DNA of 28,192 nucleotides from JABDPF01 sp036351575 (GTDB lineage: Bacteria; Pseudomonadota; Gammaproteobacteria; Xanthomonadales; SZUA-36), in the NCBI GenBank assembly GCA_036351575.1, contig JAZBPJ010000047.1, positions 1-28,192 of the forward strand, read 5' to 3'. Positions 1 through 9,754 of this stretch are shown one piece after another. Position 1 is the stretch's first letter; each line of letters begins with the position of its first letter. The notes beneath the pieces were generated by a model. It did no database searches, was not told the DNA's origin, and saw only the letters and a list, made by a program, of their open reading frames with translations. The position numbers and the translations under genes are program-made.

Positions 1-1473
<1,473 letters not shown>

Positions 1474-1486
1474 AAGAGGAAAAAAC

Positions 1487-2899
1487 ATGCCCGGAACCAC
1501 GATCACGAAATGCCTGGCCGCAGTGCTGCTGGTCCTTGCAACCCTGCCGGCGTTCGCCGACACGCCCGCCACGGTGCGGGTCGACTACTACCACACGGGC
1601 AACGCCGATTCGGAAGTCTTCAGCCTGCACCAGGTGGTGATAGAACCCCTGCCCTGGCCCGGCCACCCCGGCAAGAATATCGACACCGTGGGCAGGGGAC
1701 ACTTCATGCTCCAGGTGGAAGATCCGGACAGCGGCGACGTGCTGTATTCCCGCGGTTTTTCCTCGATTTACCAGGAGTGGCAGCACACCGCCGAAGCGCG
1801 CGAAATGCGCCGTACTTTTCATGAATCGGTTCGTTTTCCAAAACCCGAAAAACCGGTGCTGCTGCGCATTCTCAAGCGCCAGGCGGACCATGGCTTCGAA
1901 AGCATCTGGACCGTCACCATCGACACGGACGACATGCTGGTGGTGCGCGAGCATGCCACGCCGCCTGCTCCGGTTATCGACCTGTACGTGAACGGTCCGC
2001 CGGCCGAGAAGGTCGATATCGTCGTCCTGGGCGACGGGTATACGGCGGAAGAATCCGGCAAGTTCGAGAACGACGCCCGGCGACTGGTCGATTACATGTT
2101 CGAAATAGAACCATTCAAATCGCGTGCCGCCGACTTCAACGTGCGCGCCATCAATCCCCCGGCGCCGCGATCGGGCAGCAACCGCCCGTCGAACGGCACG
2201 TTCCGGCACAGCCCGTCCGGCACGACCTTTGACGCCTTTCGCTCCGAGCGTTACATCCTGGCCTTTGACAACCCCGGCCTGCGCAGCCTGATCCAGCACG
2301 TGCCTTACGAGTTCGTCTTTATCCTGGCCAACTCGGAAACCTACGGCGGCGGCGGCATCTACAAGCTGTACGCCACGGTGGCCGTGGACAGCGACTGGGC
2401 CGAGTACGTGTTCGTGCACGAATTCGGCCACCACTTCGCCGCGCTGGCCGACGAGTACTACACCTCGGACGTCGCCTACGAGTTCAGCGGTGAGCTGCCC
2501 GAGCCCTGGGAGCCCAACGCGACCGCGATGCGCGACCCGGAAAAACTCAAATGGGCGCACCTGGTGGAGGAAGGCACGCCGCTGCCGACACCCTGGCCCA
2601 AGTCGCAATTCGAAGCTTACCAAAACGACTACCAGTCCAGGCGGCGGCAGCTGCGGGCGGAGAACCGGCCGGAAGCGGAAATGAACGAGCTGTTTCGCGA
2701 AGCCTACGAGTTCAACCTGTCGCTGTTCGCCAGGCACCCCGAGACCAACAGCCTCGTCGGCGCCTTCGAGGGCGCCAACTACCAGGCCGCGGGCTACTAC
2801 CGCCCGCAGATGAACTGCATGATGTTTACCCGCCATGATGTTTTCTGCCGCGTATGCCGGGAAGCCATCGAGGAGGTTATCGACCTGTACAGCCGCTGA
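1487..2899 (+). CDS. Secreted M64-family (IgA peptidase-like) metallopeptidase
   Basis: The predicted product is an exported zinc metallopeptidase of 470 residues. I chose the ATG at 1487 because AAAGAGGA lies 6-13 bases upstream and it gives a clean signal peptide (TKCLAAVLLVLATLPAFA, cut before DTPA). The frame is open a further 18 codons upstream, but that overlaps the preceding gene. The zinc motif HEFGHHFAALADEYY starts at residue 311 and follows the HExxH...DE pattern of M64. An N-terminal beta-rich part (residues 25-160) precedes the core, which begins near VDIVVLGDGYTAEESGKF, a segment typical of M64 proteins. The family is named after a clostridial IgA protease, but most bacterial members have unknown substrates. 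It sits directly behind an S9 peptidase, suggesting a small peptide-degradation operon. Function is inferred from family only. Confidence 0.88.
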   Translation: MPGTTITKCLAAVLLVLATLPAFADTPATVRVDYYHTGNADSEVFSLHQVVIEPLPWPGHPGKNIDTVGRGHFMLQVEDPDSGDVLYSRGFSSIYQEWQHTAEAREMRRTFHESVRFPKPEKPVLLRILKRQADHGFESIWTVTIDTDDMLVVREHATPPAPVIDLYVNGPPAEKVDIVVLGDGYTAEESGKFENDARRLVDYMFEIEPFKSRAADFNVRAINPPAPRSGSNRPSNGTFRHSPSGTTFDAFRSERYILAFDNPGLRSLIQHVPYEFVFILANSETYGGGGIYKLYATVAVDSDWAEYVFVHEFGHHFAALADEYYTSDVAYEFSGELPEPWEPNATAMRDPEKLKWAHLVEEGTPLPTPWPKSQFEAYQNDYQSRRRQLRAENRPEAEMNELFREAYEFNLSLFARHPETNSLVGAFEGANYQAAGYYRPQMNCMMFTRHDVFCRVCREAIEEVIDLYSR

Positions 2900-2939
2900 G
2901 CCGAAGGCTTGCCCCACGGCGTGTCGGCAAACATCCACA

Positions 2940-3986
2940 GTGACCCGTATCAAAGGAAAATCGCCAACGGCAGCGAAAGCGTCTCGCTTCGCAGGACTGC
3001 TTTGCTGGCTGCTGCTCTGTGCCGTTCCCGCAAGGGCACAGGACAGCGGGTTGTCCCTCGATACCGGCGGATTGCTGTTCGGCGATCTCTATTACCTCCC
3101 CAGCCACCACCTGGAAAACGGAGACGGTGCGGTCGGGCTGGTATTGCGCCGGGGCTACCTGACCTTCGATGCCGATTTCAGCCCGAGCGTTTTCGGTCGC
3201 CTGCGCTTCGAACTGAACCAGTCCGGTGAATTCGAAACCTATGATTTCGAAGCCGATTTCAAGGACCTGTATCTCGGTTGGAAGCTTGGTGAGCACCGCC
3301 TGCTCGCCGGCCTGGCGCCCACCCCGACCTTCGACCTGATAGAAAAGCGCTGGGGACTGCGCTACCTGATGCGCACGCCGCTCGACCTGCAGGGCTTGCC
3401 CAGCCGGGAAACCGGGTTGTCGCTGCGAGGTCCGCTCAATGCAAGCGGCAGTCTCGCTTACCGGGTGATGCTGGGCTCCCGTTACGAGTTCGGCGCCGAG
3501 AGCAGTGAAAATCCGCGCTACATGGCGGCGCTGAACTGGAGACCTGCCCCCGGCTGGGATATCGACCTGTACCTGGACCATGAAAAGAGGGAAACGACGA
3601 ACGATCTGAGCACGATCCAGCTTTTCATTTCCCGGCAGCGTGAAAACCTGCGCTGGGGCGCCCTGTATTCCAATGTGGACATCGAACGGGAAAACCCCGA
3701 GCAACTCGTCTCCTTTTACATCGTCGGCGACCTGGACGACAGACGCAGCCTGGTGGGACGAATCGACCGGATTTTTGAACCCAGCCCGCGGGGCGACAAT
3801 ATTTCCTACATTCCCTTCGACCCGACGGCGCCGGCAACGATGTACCTTGGGGCCTACGAGTACCGGCTGAGGGAAAACCTGACGATCACCCCGAACGTCA
3901 TCGTCATCGACTACGATCGCGATGATCGGGGCGTGCAGCCCGAAACCGATGTATTCCTGAGGCTTACCGCATACTTTAGGTTTTGA
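2940..3986 (+). CDS. Outer-membrane beta-barrel, phosphate-selective-porin-like (OprO/OprP type)
   Basis: A 348-residue outer-membrane barrel is predicted. The start is uncertain: GTG at 2940 gives a short basic stretch followed by the signal segment FAGLLCWLLLCAVPARA, cut before QDSG. An ATG at 2835 lies inside the preceding gene and would bury the signal. The mature part is full of alternating amphipathic strands (GLVLRRGYLTFDADF, FGRLRFELNQSGEF, DLYLGWKLGEHRLLAGL). The last residues are LTAYFRF with a terminal Phe, the usual BAM recognition signal. The pattern of a decorated first strand, then DFKDLYLGW and LAGLAPTPTFDL, resembles the porin O/P family. Substrate cannot be read from sequence. 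No obvious Shine-Dalgarno precedes the GTG. The 40-bp gap to the metallopeptidase suggests read-through from that gene. Confidence 0.75.
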   Translation: MTRIKGKSPTAAKASRFAGLLCWLLLCAVPARAQDSGLSLDTGGLLFGDLYYLPSHHLENGDGAVGLVLRRGYLTFDADFSPSVFGRLRFELNQSGEFETYDFEADFKDLYLGWKLGEHRLLAGLAPTPTFDLIEKRWGLRYLMRTPLDLQGLPSRETGLSLRGPLNASGSLAYRVMLGSRYEFGAESSENPRYMAALNWRPAPGWDIDLYLDHEKRETTNDLSTIQLFISRQRENLRWGALYSNVDIERENPEQLVSFYIVGDLDDRRSLVGRIDRIFEPSPRGDNISYIPFDPTAPATMYLGAYEYRLRENLTITPNVIVIDYDRDDRGVQPETDVFLRLTAYFRF

Positions 3987-4016
3987 AGCGCGCCGAAAAA
4001 GGCGGCCGCCCTGGCG

Positions 4017-4022
4017 TATAAT
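4017..4022 (+). promoter_or_regulatory. Consensus -10 box upstream of the S1/P1 nuclease gene
   Basis: TATAAT lies 40 bp before the nuclease ATG, in the 75-bp gap after the porin-like gene. I see no good -35 at normal spacing, so promoter strength is uncertain. It implies the nuclease has its own transcription start. Confidence 0.45.
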
Positions 4023-4061
4023 GCGCGCCTTGATCAACGACTCGCGGGCCGTTTTGCAGCC

Positions 4062-4877
4062 ATGAAAAAATATTCCATCACCCTCGCTCTTCTGTGCTTC
4101 CTGGCGGCTCAGAACCTGTATGCCTGGAGCTCCGAGGGCCACCGCCTGATCGGCCAGTCCGCCTTTGAATTGCTCGATGACAGCGCCCGCACCGCTGTCC
4201 TGGAACTGCTCGGAAACCCGCAGGGTGAATCCATCGCGAAGGAAATCGACTTCGCCTGCAACTGGCCCGACCGGATACGCGAGCAGTCGCGGTGGACGTG
4301 GACCGCACCCCTGCACTACGTCAACATACCGCGCCATACCGACGAGTACGACCGCGAGCGCGACTGCCCGGACGGCCGTTGCGTGACCGAGGGAATCCTG
4401 GACTTCGCTGACCGGCTGACCTACGACGAACTCGATAAGAAAAAGCGCTGGCAGGCCTTTTCATTCGTCTGCCATCTCGTCGGCGACCTCCACCAGCCCC
4501 TGCATGCCGGCTTCAGGGACGACCTCGGCGCCAACACGGTCGATGTCGTCTACCGGGGCGAGGACTGGAACCTGCACGAGTTCTGGGACGGCGTGCTGGT
4601 GCGCGAGCGCCTGGTCGACGAGAATCGCATGGTCCAAAACCTCGTGGCGGCAGGCCGGGAAACCGCGGCTCTCGACTGGCATGCCCCCGATGTGCGGCGC
4701 TGGACGGAGGAGTCGCACGCGCTGGCAAAAAACAGCGCTTACCCCGACGCTGAAGCCATCGACGATGCCTTCGCGGAACGCAGCTGGATCATCATCCAGG
4801 AACGCTGGGAACTCGCCGCCGGACGCCTGGCGCAGGTTTTGAACGCCGTGCTGGGAGAAAACGAAGTAAGCTTCTGA
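4062..4877 (+). CDS. Exported S1/P1-family zinc nuclease
   Basis: A 271-residue S1/P1 nuclease, which in this family uses three zinc ions to cut single-stranded nucleic acid and release 5' phosphates, normally outside the cytoplasm. The signal peptide is ITLALLCFLAAQNLYA, and the mature protein begins WSSEGHRLIG; the N-terminal Trp itself binds zinc in this family. Further ligands are visible in CNWPDRIR, LHYVNIPR, HLVGDLHQPLHAG and DWNLHEFWDGVL, so the active site looks complete. The length matches bacterial homologues. A TATAAT box lies 40 bp upstream. The gene converges with the next one, with only 6 bp between stop codons. A role in phosphate or nucleotide scavenging, together with the upstream porin-like protein, is possible but unproven. 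Confidence 0.9.
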   Translation: MKKYSITLALLCFLAAQNLYAWSSEGHRLIGQSAFELLDDSARTAVLELLGNPQGESIAKEIDFACNWPDRIREQSRWTWTAPLHYVNIPRHTDEYDRERDCPDGRCVTEGILDFADRLTYDELDKKKRWQAFSFVCHLVGDLHQPLHAGFRDDLGANTVDVVYRGEDWNLHEFWDGVLVRERLVDENRMVQNLVAAGRETAALDWHAPDVRRWTEESHALAKNSAYPDAEAIDDAFAERSWIIIQERWELAAGRLAQVLNAVLGENEVSF

Positions 4878-4883
4878 GGCCCG

Positions 4884-6458
4884 TCAGAGGTCGCGCGCGA
4901 TCCTGAAACCGGTGCGTGCGTCCCGGTTCGACGCGCTGGCCGGCACACGGTAGGCTGAGCGGGAACGATCGGGAGAACTGGCCCAGTAACCGCCGCGCAC
5001 AACGCGCTGATCACAGCCGGGGTTGACCCAGGCCCTGCCGTCCACCGGCGCCCGGATATAGGAATCGTGCCAGCAGTCCATCACCCACTCGGCCGCGTTT
5101 CCGCCGATGTCGTGCAGCCCCCAGGGGTTGCTTGCAAACGACGCGGTCGGCGCCGGCCCCCAGAACCGGTCTCCGTAATTTTCGAAAAACGTATCCCACT
5201 GGCGCCGGCTGCGCGAGACATCACGCTCCCCGGTCAGGTTTTCCACTACCGCCTCCGGGGCGCCGTCACCCCACCAGAACCGCGTGACGCTGCCGGCGCG
5301 AAGGGCATATTCGAATTCTGCCTCGGTCGGCAGGCGATAGGGCTTGCCGGTGCCCATGGCAAGCCAGTGCGCATAGGCCTTGGCGTCGTTCCAGGACACG
5401 TGCAGCACGGGCAGATCGCCCGTCGCCTCGCGCCCTTCATAGTCATGCCGCCAATTGACCCGTTCGCGCTTGCTCATGCGGCCGGAATAGTGGTCGTAGA
5501 CGAGGGAATAGCCGAATTTTTCCGCGTCGCTGCGGTAACCGCTGCGCTTGACGAACTCGCGGAACTGGTCCACGGTGACCTCGCTGCGCCCGATGGCGAA
5601 ACCCCGCTGGAACACGACACGGTGCTGGGGGCCCTCGTTATCCTCGCGACCCTCTTCAAAAGCGGGTGCGCCCATCATGAAACTGCCGGCCCGGACGATC
5701 ACGGACTCAGGCGTCCAGAACCCGCCGTCCATGAAGTGATCGCGAATGAGCTGACCGGGCTTCAGTCCGCCGTAGACCCTGGCTTCTTCAAGCCGGTTGC
5801 GCAGACGGCGCAGAACCGGGTCCATGTCACCCAGGGCAACCAGGCCGATCAATGCACGTTCCGCCTCGTCGAAACGACCGGCATCCATGGCCGTGACCGC
5901 CTGTTTTTCAAGTTCCTCGGCGTAACTTGCGCGAAAGTCGAAAATCTCCTTTCGCGCTTTCAGCACGACGTCCTGCTCCGGGCTGACCTGTGAGGCGGAA
6001 TCCAACACGCGTCCTGCGGTCTCGAAATCCAGGTCTTTAGCGTACACCCGCGCTGTTTCCACCAGTGCTTCCTGCACGGAAACGAGACCGAGTAGCGCGG
6101 CTTCGTTGTCCGGTTCCATTTCCAGCACAGCCCGGTAATGCGCCCAGGCGCTGTTCTCGTACGGCACGTCCAGGCGGCCCGCGTTCAGCGCGGCGGCGGC
6201 GGCAGCCAGGTGTTTATCGATCACGGCGCGACGTTCTTGCTCCAGCCGCGCCAGGCGGTCTTCCTCGCTCTCGACCGGTTCATTCGACTCGGGCAGCCAC
6301 AGGTCCAGGTCGGGTTCATTCTCGACCGCCTGGCCGCCAAGGCGGTTGAATTCGCTGCGCGGTTTTTCTTGGGGCTGCTCCTGCACGGCTGCGTTTGCAA
6401 TCAGCGGAAAGCAGACTGCGAAAAGAAACATGCATAGCAATTGCCTAGCCTGTAGCAT
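4884..6458 (-). CDS. Exported TPR plus formylglycine-generating-enzyme-fold (SUMF1/PvdO/EgtB superfamily) protein
   Basis: The 524-residue product starts with a signal peptide (LLCMFLFAVCFPLIANA). The ATG at 6458 was chosen because the TTG 30 bases further upstream only adds a tail before the signal. Residues ~75-225 are charged helices resembling tetratricopeptide repeats (LNAGRLDVPYENSAWAHYRA, MDAGRFDEAERALIGLVALG). Residues ~250-524 form an FGE-sulfatase domain: GSFMMGAP, HRVVFQRGFAIGRSEVTVDQFREF, YRLPTEAEFEYALRAG, WGLHDIGGNAAEWVMDCW and RVVRGGYW. The segment after RVVRGGYW reads ASSPDRSRSAYR, so the two copper-binding Cys of true formylglycine-generating enzymes are absent. It is therefore unlikely to make formylglycine; a structural or other oxidoreductase role is more plausible. 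No sulfatase lies nearby. It is transcribed divergently from rnd with 54 bp between starts. Confidence 0.85.
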   Translation of the reverse strand: MLQARQLLCMFLFAVCFPLIANAAVQEQPQEKPRSEFNRLGGQAVENEPDLDLWLPESNEPVESEEDRLARLEQERRAVIDKHLAAAAAALNAGRLDVPYENSAWAHYRAVLEMEPDNEAALLGLVSVQEALVETARVYAKDLDFETAGRVLDSASQVSPEQDVVLKARKEIFDFRASYAEELEKQAVTAMDAGRFDEAERALIGLVALGDMDPVLRRLRNRLEEARVYGGLKPGQLIRDHFMDGGFWTPESVIVRAGSFMMGAPAFEEGREDNEGPQHRVVFQRGFAIGRSEVTVDQFREFVKRSGYRSDAEKFGYSLVYDHYSGRMSKRERVNWRHDYEGREATGDLPVLHVSWNDAKAYAHWLAMGTGKPYRLPTEAEFEYALRAGSVTRFWWGDGAPEAVVENLTGERDVSRSRRQWDTFFENYGDRFWGPAPTASFASNPWGLHDIGGNAAEWVMDCWHDSYIRAPVDGRAWVNPGCDQRVVRGGYWASSPDRSRSAYRVPASASNRDARTGFRIARDL

Positions 6459-6512
6459 GAGCGGTTCAGTATCCCTAAGCAGCAACAACCCTGTGAATTT
6501 TCCGGGAAAGCC

Positions 6513-7649
6513 ATGCCGAGAACAAGCTTAAACCGTTCCATCGAAGCTGCCGACCGTCCCTTTCTGCTGGAAACGGCCGCGCAGCTCCTCGATGCGCAGC
6601 ACAGCTGGGCGAATTCGCAATTGCTCGGCATCGATACCGAATTCGTGCGCGAGCGGACCTACCGGGCCGAACTCGGGCTGGTGCAGGTCTCGGATGGCGA
6701 AACGGCGTGGCTGGTCGATACGGTCAGGCTGGAGTCCCTGGAGCCGCTGCGTGAAATGCTGGAGGCGCCCGGGGTGACGAAGATCCTGCACAGTGTTTCA
6801 GAAGACCTCGAGGTGCTTTACCACACGGTCGCCGCGATACCCGCTCCGCTGATCGATACACAGGTCGCCTGCGCTTTCCTCGGTCAGCCGCTGCAAATGG
6901 GTTACCACGCGACCGTGAAGTGGCTGTTCGACATCGAGGTGGACAAGGAACAGACCCGCTCGAACTGGTGCCGGCGTCCGCTGACGGAACGCCAGCTGCA
7001 TTACGCCGCCATGGACGCGGTACTGCTGCCGGAAATCGCGACAACGCTGCTGGCACGGCTCAAAGAAAACGGGCGTGTTGCCTGGATGCAGGAGGAAGTC
7101 GAGCGTGCGCGCAAAAAAGCGGCCGGCGTGACCCGGCCGATGGACGCCTGGAAACGCATTCGCGGAGCGCTGCGCCTGGACGATCGTGCATTGCGCGCGT
7201 TGCGCCAGCTCGCCGCCTGGAGAGAAGAACGGGCAAGCAGCCGAAATCTCGCCCGCGGCTTCGTCGCGCCCGACGCCGGGCTGTTGAACCTGGCCCGCGC
7301 GCGCCCGACCACGAAACAGGGAATCCTGGCCATTGAGGGCATCCACGCCAAGGTGCTGGAACGCCATGCCGATGAATTGCTCGACGCGCTGCGGCGGGCC
7401 GATGAAGATCACTCCCCCCTGGACCGCCCGGCGCCGCTGGACGGCCCTGCCAGGCGCCTGCTCGACGCACTGCGCGACCGCGTGCAAAAACGGGCGGCGG
7501 AGCTGGAAATCGAACCCGCGCTGCTGGCTTCCAGGAAGGACCTGGAACGGCTGCTGCGCGCGGAATGGCAGGGCGAAGAGCCGCCGGAGCGCTTTTCCGG
7601 CTGGCGGCAGACGGTCATCACCGATGACCTGCTATCGATAATTCGATAG
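6513..7649 (+). CDS. rnd: Ribonuclease D
   Basis: RNase D is a 3'-5' exoribonuclease that trims tRNA and other small RNA 3' ends. The 378-residue product has the full DEDDy set: Asp41 and Glu43 in GIDTEFVRERTY, Asp98 in SVSEDLEVLYH, and Tyr164/Asp168 in HYAAMDAVLLPEI. An HRDC-type domain follows (around residues 215-290, DDRALRALRQLAAWREERAS and QGILAIEGIHAKVLERHADELLDAL). Length fits the family. The gene is followed 20 bp later by a tRNA gene, a fitting neighbour, though the tRNA probably has its own promoter lying in the last codons of rnd. A GGGAAAG stretch just upstream of the ATG may act as ribosome binding site. Confidence 0.95.
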   Translation: MPRTSLNRSIEAADRPFLLETAAQLLDAQHSWANSQLLGIDTEFVRERTYRAELGLVQVSDGETAWLVDTVRLESLEPLREMLEAPGVTKILHSVSEDLEVLYHTVAAIPAPLIDTQVACAFLGQPLQMGYHATVKWLFDIEVDKEQTRSNWCRRPLTERQLHYAAMDAVLLPEIATTLLARLKENGRVAWMQEEVERARKKAAGVTRPMDAWKRIRGALRLDDRALRALRQLAAWREERASSRNLARGFVAPDAGLLNLARARPTTKQGILAIEGIHAKVLERHADELLDALRRADEDHSPLDRPAPLDGPARRLLDALRDRVQKRAAELEIEPALLASRKDLERLLRAEWQGEEPPERFSGWRQTVITDDLLSIIR

Positions 7650-7652
7650 AAT
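7624..7652 (+). promoter_or_regulatory. Probable tRNA-Arg promoter inside the end of rnd
   Basis: ATGACC (7624-7629) and TAGAAT (7647-7652) are separated by 17 bp and match 4/6 and 5/6 of the sigma-70 consensus. The expected start falls about 10 bp before the tRNA. A perfect 7-bp inverted repeat, CTATCGA/TCGATAG (7632-7649), fills the spacer and includes the rnd stop codon; it could be an rnd 3' hairpin or a coincidence. Confidence 0.4.
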
Positions 7653-7669
7653 CTGGCCTTCTGATCCAC

Positions 7670-7746
7670 GCCCTCGTAGCTCAGTTGGATAGAGCAATCG
7701 CCTCCTAAGCGATAGGTCACACGTTCGAATCGTGTCGAGGGCGCCA
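7670..7746 (+). tRNA. tRNA-Arg, anticodon CCT (reads AGG)
   Basis: A complete 77-nt cloverleaf is visible. Acceptor stem GCCCTCG (7670-7676) pairs with CGAGGGC (7736-7742); D stem GCTC/GAGC; anticodon stem ATCGC/GCGAT around the loop CTCCTAA, giving anticodon CCT at 7704-7706; variable loop AGGTC; T stem ACACG/CGTGT with loop TTCGAAT. Discriminator G (7743) is followed by an encoded CCA (7744-7746). All stems pair perfectly. It decodes AGG, a rare codon in GC-rich genomes such as this one. Confidence 0.97.
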
Positions 7747-7843
7747 CTCTCTTCTTCTGTTATCGTGTTCTTCGGTCGCAGGCGGCCGTGCAGACCGCGA
7801 GGCGCGAAACCCTGCAAAGAATCAGGAACGGACGAGACACGAC

Positions 7844-8797
7844 ATGAATGAATCCTGGACGAAGATGACACGGGCCAGGCTTTTTGCCTTCCTGGTGGCC
7901 TCGGCCAGCCTGGCGACCGGGATCGCCATGGCAGAACCCGCATGCCCGCCCGAAAACGGCATCGCGGTGCAGGTGCTGGGTTCGGGTGGCCCGGTAGCGG
8001 ACGACGCTCGCGCCTCAACCGCTTACCTCGTCTGGGCAGACGGCGTTTCCCGCGTGCTGGTCGATGCCGGCGGCGGATCGTTTCTGCGTTTTGGCGAGGC
8101 CGGCGCCTCGTTTACCGATCTCGACTTTATCGGCATCAGCCATTTCCACACGGATCACTCGGCCGATCTTGCGGCATTGCTCAAGTCCGGCTACTTCTCG
8201 GACCGGGCCAGGCCGCTTGCCCTATCCGGGCCCGGCCCCGGCGGACCGTTTCCGGGCCTGAACGGGTACCTGGAAGCGTTGCTCGACCCGGAAACCGGCG
8301 CCTACGGCTACCTTTCCGGTTACCTCGATGGTACGGACGGACTGGTGAAGCTCGAAACAAGGGAAATTCCTTTCACGGAAGATTCCGCGAAGGCCGTGAC
8401 CGTGCTCGCCACCGAGCAATTCGGCGTCCAGGCAATGAGCATTCCCCACGGCATCGTTCCGGCGCTGGCCTACCGGCTGCAAATCGGCGGCATGCGCCTG
8501 GTTTTCGGCGGTGATCAGAACGGCAGCGACCCGGCCTTCGTGGATTTCGCGCGGGAAGCCGACCTGCTGGTCATGCACATGGCCATTCCGCCGGGCGCCG
8601 GCGACGTGGCGAAAAAACTGCATCCGACGCCCGCCGGGATCGGTGCGATCGCGAAGGAGGCCGGTGTGAAATCCCTGCTGCTCAGCCATTTCATGGCCCG
8701 AAGCCTGCACCAACTGGACCGCAACGTGGAGATCGTCCGCCAGGCTTACGACGGACGTGTCGTTGTCGCTGAAGACCTGGCCTGCGTGCTGCCCTGA
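7844..8797 (+). CDS. Exported metallo-beta-lactamase-fold hydrolase
   Basis: The 317-residue product belongs to the MBL-fold superfamily, nearest in look to the RNase Z/arylsulfatase-like branch. The metal motif SHFHTDHSADL gives His100, His102, Asp104 and His105. Later ligands are in FGGDQNGSD and LLLSHFMARS. A hydrophobic segment (RLFAFLVASASLATGIAMA) followed by EPACPP indicates export, which argues against a tRNA 3'-processing role despite the neighbouring tRNA gene. Two starts are possible: ATG 7844 or ATG 7865, the latter giving a more usual signal peptide; I keep 7844. The gene stands alone on this strand after the tRNA and ends 94 bp before the convergent DUF6502 gene. Substrate is unknown. 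Confidence 0.85.
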   Translation: MNESWTKMTRARLFAFLVASASLATGIAMAEPACPPENGIAVQVLGSGGPVADDARASTAYLVWADGVSRVLVDAGGGSFLRFGEAGASFTDLDFIGISHFHTDHSADLAALLKSGYFSDRARPLALSGPGPGGPFPGLNGYLEALLDPETGAYGYLSGYLDGTDGLVKLETREIPFTEDSAKAVTVLATEQFGVQAMSIPHGIVPALAYRLQIGGMRLVFGGDQNGSDPAFVDFAREADLLVMHMAIPPGAGDVAKKLHPTPAGIGAIAKEAGVKSLLLSHFMARSLHQLDRNVEIVRQAYDGRVVVAEDLACVLP

Positions 8798-8891
8798 AGC
8801 AGCAGCGTCCAGTAAGGGAGCGCTTGTCCATGTCGCTCTCACCGTTGTTTCAGACCCTTCCTCTCTGTTCCGGCGATGCGTGCGCTGTTTT

Positions 8892-9725
8892 TCAGCCCGG
8901 CCTGTCTTCCTCGAAGTAATAGAACCCGACCCCCGCGGTCAGCAGGTCCTTGCCGAAACGCTCCATCTCCCAGGGTTCGATACGGTTCATGGCGCCTTCT
9001 TCGTAGGACTCGAGCATCTCCCGCATATCCCGGCGAAACGCCAGGCGCTGTTCCGGATCCAGCCGAAAACTCCAGGCCTGGCGCTGGAACAGGCGCTCAG
9101 CGCTGCCGGCGGAGACGTTGTATTCAACGGTCGATATCAGGTTGCCTATGGCTGAAAACGCCGCGTTGATGATATTCGGTTCGTCATCGGACAGGTATGG
9201 CGAGAAATGATCGACCAGCAGCCTCAGCGTGCCGCTCTCGCGGTTCTGTGAAACGCTACGCGTATCGACCAGGCGCTTGATGATGGACTGGGTTGTGATT
9301 CCCCGGGTGGGGATGGTGGAACGGACCAGGCGCTCGAACTCGGCATCCTCCGAGCCGTATTCGAGCACGGCATGCTCATCGCCCAGTGTCGCCCAGGCTT
9401 CGACTATCGCGCTCTCCGGGGTCAGTTCGGCCAGGAACTGGTTTTGATAGAGCGGTGCGGAATGGTAAAGCTGTTCCCGAACCCGGGTCAGCGTTCGGGT
9501 GTCGAGCCCGGTCAGCAGCGCCAACCGGGTCAATGGAACGTTTTTTCCGGGCTTTTCAGCTTTCAGCTTCTTTTCGGTTTCTTCGATATAGATGTAGCGG
9601 ATCATTTCCTGCAGCTTGACGAGCGAAATGCGCCCGACTAGAAAACGAATGAGCTTTCTGAACACGTTCTCCACTGCCCGTGCGAGCAGATCCGCATCCT
9701 GCAACCGCGATTCCCTGACTGACAT
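8892..9725 (-). CDS. DUF6502 family protein, putative helix-turn-helix regulator
   Basis: A 277-residue protein that I assign to the uncharacterised DUF6502 family from its overall pattern. Residues ~63-86 (VPLTRLALLTGLDTRTLTRVREQL) read as a winged or MarR/Crp-like helix-turn-helix; a charged helical region precedes it (residues 30-60). The remainder (residues 90-277, with PTRGITTQSIIKRLVDTRSVSQNRESGTLRLL) has no motif I recognise. There is no signal peptide or membrane segment. The ATG at 9725 was chosen over the upstream in-frame start because GGAGG lies 9 bases before it. The start codon sits inside a TGACA-N4-TGTCA palindrome, and three more such sites cover the promoter, so autoregulation is a strong inference. 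It converges with the MBL-fold gene. The natural target and any ligand are unknown. Confidence 0.75.
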   Translation of the reverse strand: MSVRESRLQDADLLARAVENVFRKLIRFLVGRISLVKLQEMIRYIYIEETEKKLKAEKPGKNVPLTRLALLTGLDTRTLTRVREQLYHSAPLYQNQFLAELTPESAIVEAWATLGDEHAVLEYGSEDAEFERLVRSTIPTRGITTQSIIKRLVDTRSVSQNRESGTLRLLVDHFSPYLSDDEPNIINAAFSAIGNLISTVEYNVSAGSAERLFQRQAWSFRLDPEQRLAFRRDMREMLESYEEGAMNRIEPWEMERFGKDLLTAGVGFYYFEEDRPG

Positions 9726-9733
9726 TTGTGTCA
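9720..9733. promoter_or_regulatory. Palindrome TGACA-N4-TGTCA over the DUF6502 start codon
   Basis: TGACATTTGTGTCA is a perfect 5-bp-arm inverted repeat with a 4-bp centre. On the minus strand it contains the ATG of the DUF6502 gene (9723-9725). The same pattern recurs at 9885-9898, 9904-9917 and 9923-9936. A bound protein here would act as a roadblock. Confidence 0.6.
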
Positions 9734-9754
9734 ACCTCCATTTGCGCCCGCAGC

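Noticed and set aside
2977..2990. A 14-base match, AAGCGTCTCGCTTC, shared with the metB upstream element (18811-18824).
   Set aside because: A few 14-base matches are expected by chance in a window of this size, and the flanks do not match.
5067..5993. A 308-codon plus-strand frame opposite the FGE-fold gene.
   Set aside because: The minus-strand frame has signal peptide and domain motifs; the plus frame has none.
4884..6458. Sulfatase-maturation pair.
   Set aside because: No sulfatase gene in the window and the copper cysteines are missing.
7670..7746. tRNA gene as an integration site for a genomic island.
   Set aside because: No integrase, no duplicated tRNA 3' end and no change in gene character on either side.
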